Source: Chitinophagaceae bacterium
Lineage (GTDB): Bacteria; Bacteroidota; Bacteroidia; Chitinophagales; Chitinophagaceae
Assembly (NCBI GenBank): GCA_019454915.1
Contig: JACFNM010000059.1
Location: forward strand, 1-16,050
Direction: 5' to 3'
DNA: 16,050 nucleotides
Shown here: in pieces, positions 14,793 through 16,050 of the stretch
Position numbering within the stretch: position 1 is the stretch's first letter
How the letters are laid out: every line of letters starts with the position of its first letter
The notes under the pieces: generated by a model
Told to the model about the DNA's origin: nothing
The model's input: the letters and a program-made list of their open reading frames with translations, nothing else
The model's database searches: none
Translations under genes and position numbers: made by a program

Positions 14793-16050
14793 ATGGTAAG
14801 CGTCATTATTCCCACTTTAAATGAAGCAAAGACAATCGGAAATATAGTCCGGTTTTGTTTGCAAAACTCATACGTGAAGGAAGTTATCGTGGTGGATGAT
14901 GATTCGGAGGATAATACCGTGGAGGAAGCAAAAGCGGCAGGAGCAAGCGTATTGAAGAGCGAGACGAGAGGGAAGGGCTTATCCATGAGAGAGGGGATAC
15001 AGGCTGCGAATTATGATATACTGATTTTTCTGGATGGAGATATAGACCCCTATCCGGAAGGGACCATCAATCTGTTAGCAGAGCCACTCATCAACGACGA
15101 AGCGGATTTTGTGAAAGCAACTTTCGCCCGAAATGCCGGGAGAGTAACGGAGTTGGTCGCTAAACCCTTGCTCAATATTTATTTCCCCGGTCTTTCGGGT
15201 TTTTCCCAGCCGTTGAGCGGAATGATTTCAGGGCGGAAAAAATTTTTCAGCAGAATTGAATTCTTTGACGGCTACGGCGTGGATATAGGAATCCTGATTG
15301 ATATGTACCTCATGCAGGCCAGGATGAAGGAAGTGAACATCGGGTATATTGAGAACAAGAGCAAGCCCTGGGAAAGTCTGGGAAAGATGAGCAAAGAAGT
15401 CTCCCGGGCAATTATTACCAAAGCGCAACCTAAGTCCGAATTCAATTTACCCGAAAAAGAAATATCGTCTATTGAAACAATTCAACGGGAAATGCACAAC
15501 ACGTTGAAAGAAGACCTTTCACGCTATCACAAACTGGTTGTCTTTGACCTGGATAATATCATTTTCAACGGGAGATTCATTGATGAGTGCGCGGCAACAT
15601 TCGGATTTACACGTGAACTGGATGAACTCCGATACAATGAAAAGGATCCGATTATCCTGACTAAGCGGATCGGATTGTTACTGAAGGGTAAATCCATGGA
15701 TGACCTGCTGAATATTGTATCCGGTATTGAGATGATTAAAGATATTCAGCCGGTCGTTCAGTCACTGAAAGAAAAAGGATACCTAGTGGGCATTATCAGT
15801 TTCAGTTATTTACTGATTGCTAATTATGTGCGCCAGCGAATCGGGGGTGATTTTGCATATGCTAATCAACTGAATTTGTTTGGCGGAAAGGCTACCGGGG
15901 AAGTAAATTTGCCTTCCTATTTCTTTGCCTCCCCTGAAAGTATTTGTGGGCACGCCTATTGTAAAACCAATGCATTGCAGTACGCCTGTGACAAGTATAA
16001 TGTATTATTAAAAAATTGTATAGTAGTGGGCGACGACAGGGAAGACCGAT
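14793..16050 (+). CDS. GpgS-like glycosyltransferase fused to a HAD-family phosphatase, 3' end cut by window
   Basis: I translated 419 residues from ATG 14793 with no stop before the right edge. Residues 1-210 form a GT-A glycosyltransferase: VSVIIPTLNEAKTIG, VIVVDDDSEDNT, a DxD-type FLDGDID (79-85), and then GRVTELVAKPLLNIYFP (116-132), GFSQPLSG (136-143) and GYGVDIGILID (160-170), signatures I associate with glucosyl-3-phosphoglycerate synthase (GT81). Residues about 245-419 form a HAD phosphatase of SerB type: motif I FDLDN with Asp252 and Asp254, motif II Ser336 in GIISFS, motif III Lys391, motif IV GDDRED (413-418). The short helical linker (about 215-245) leaves both catalytic sets plausible. 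Inference: one protein transfers a sugar to a phosphorylated acceptor and then removes the phosphate. The nucleotide-sugar and acceptor are not shown by sequence. Position 188-192 reads ENKSKP where the family usually has a His-containing HRxQP. Confidence 0.85.
   Translation, partial: MVSVIIPTLNEAKTIGNIVRFCLQNSYVKEVIVVDDDSEDNTVEEAKAAGASVLKSETRGKGLSMREGIQAANYDILIFLDGDIDPYPEGTINLLAEPLINDEADFVKATFARNAGRVTELVAKPLLNIYFPGLSGFSQPLSGMISGRKKFFSRIEFFDGYGVDIGILIDMYLMQARMKEVNIGYIENKSKPWESLGKMSKEVSRAIITKAQPKSEFNLPEKEISSIETIQREMHNTLKEDLSRYHKLVVFDLDNIIFNGRFIDECAATFGFTRELDELRYNEKDPIILTKRIGLLLKGKSMDDLLNIVSGIEMIKDIQPVVQSLKEKGYLVGIISFSYLLIANYVRQRIGGDFAYANQLNLFGGKATGEVNLPSYFFASPESICGHAYCKTNALQYACDKYNVLLKNCIVVGDDREDR

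Overview
The window reads as a piece of chromosome from a Bacteroidota member, most likely Chitinophagaceae-like. Four things support this. The bamD-like/omega/coaBC order is typical of the phylum. One secreted protein carries a type IX secretion (T9SS) sorting tail. Several promoters fit the TTTG-N19-TAnnTTTG pattern. The OmpA-type porin and outer-membrane barrels belong to Bacteroidota subfamilies. Most genes are housekeeping. I see no tRNA, rRNA, CRISPR array, insertion sequence or prophage.

Layout. Positions 1-1904 (minus) hold bamD, rpoZ-like omega and the 5' part of coaBC, which runs off the left edge. Positions 2061-3737 (minus) hold an OmpA-family porin with a well-formed promoter. 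Positions 3915-7326 (plus) form a tight run: long-chain polyprenyl diphosphate synthase, recJ, and a small SAM methyltransferase whose TTG start overlaps the recJ stop. Convergent to it is htpG (7369-9219, minus). Positions 9394-12377 (minus) form an accessory surface cluster of three closely spaced genes: two tandem paralogous outer-membrane barrels followed by a T9SS-secreted protein broken by a frameshift near 10383-10391. A 424-base gap (12378-12801) holds a GC-rich, strongly structured element with a minus-strand terminator. It is followed by the ribosomal operon rpsF-rpsR-rplI (12802-13883, plus), an RRM RNA-binding protein gene (14166-14543), and from 14793 to the right edge a glycosyltransferase fused to a HAD phosphatase.

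How they work together. BamD, the OmpA porin, the two barrels and the T9SS cargo all concern building or occupying the outer membrane. The polyprenyl synthase supplies the isoprenoid chain of a quinone or lipid carrier. RecJ, HtpG, omega, S6/S18/L9 and the RRM protein serve DNA repair, protein folding, transcription and translation. The GT-HAD fusion looks like a one-protein, two-step route: glycosyl transfer to a phosphorylated acceptor, then dephosphorylation.

Most worth a second look: the GpgS-like glycosyltransferase/HAD fusion; the structured element at 12600-12700 with mutually exclusive hairpins; CoaBC carrying Asp and Ser at the usual Asn and Cys catalytic positions; BamD with Tyr where the lipidated Cys is expected; and the frameshifted T9SS protein.
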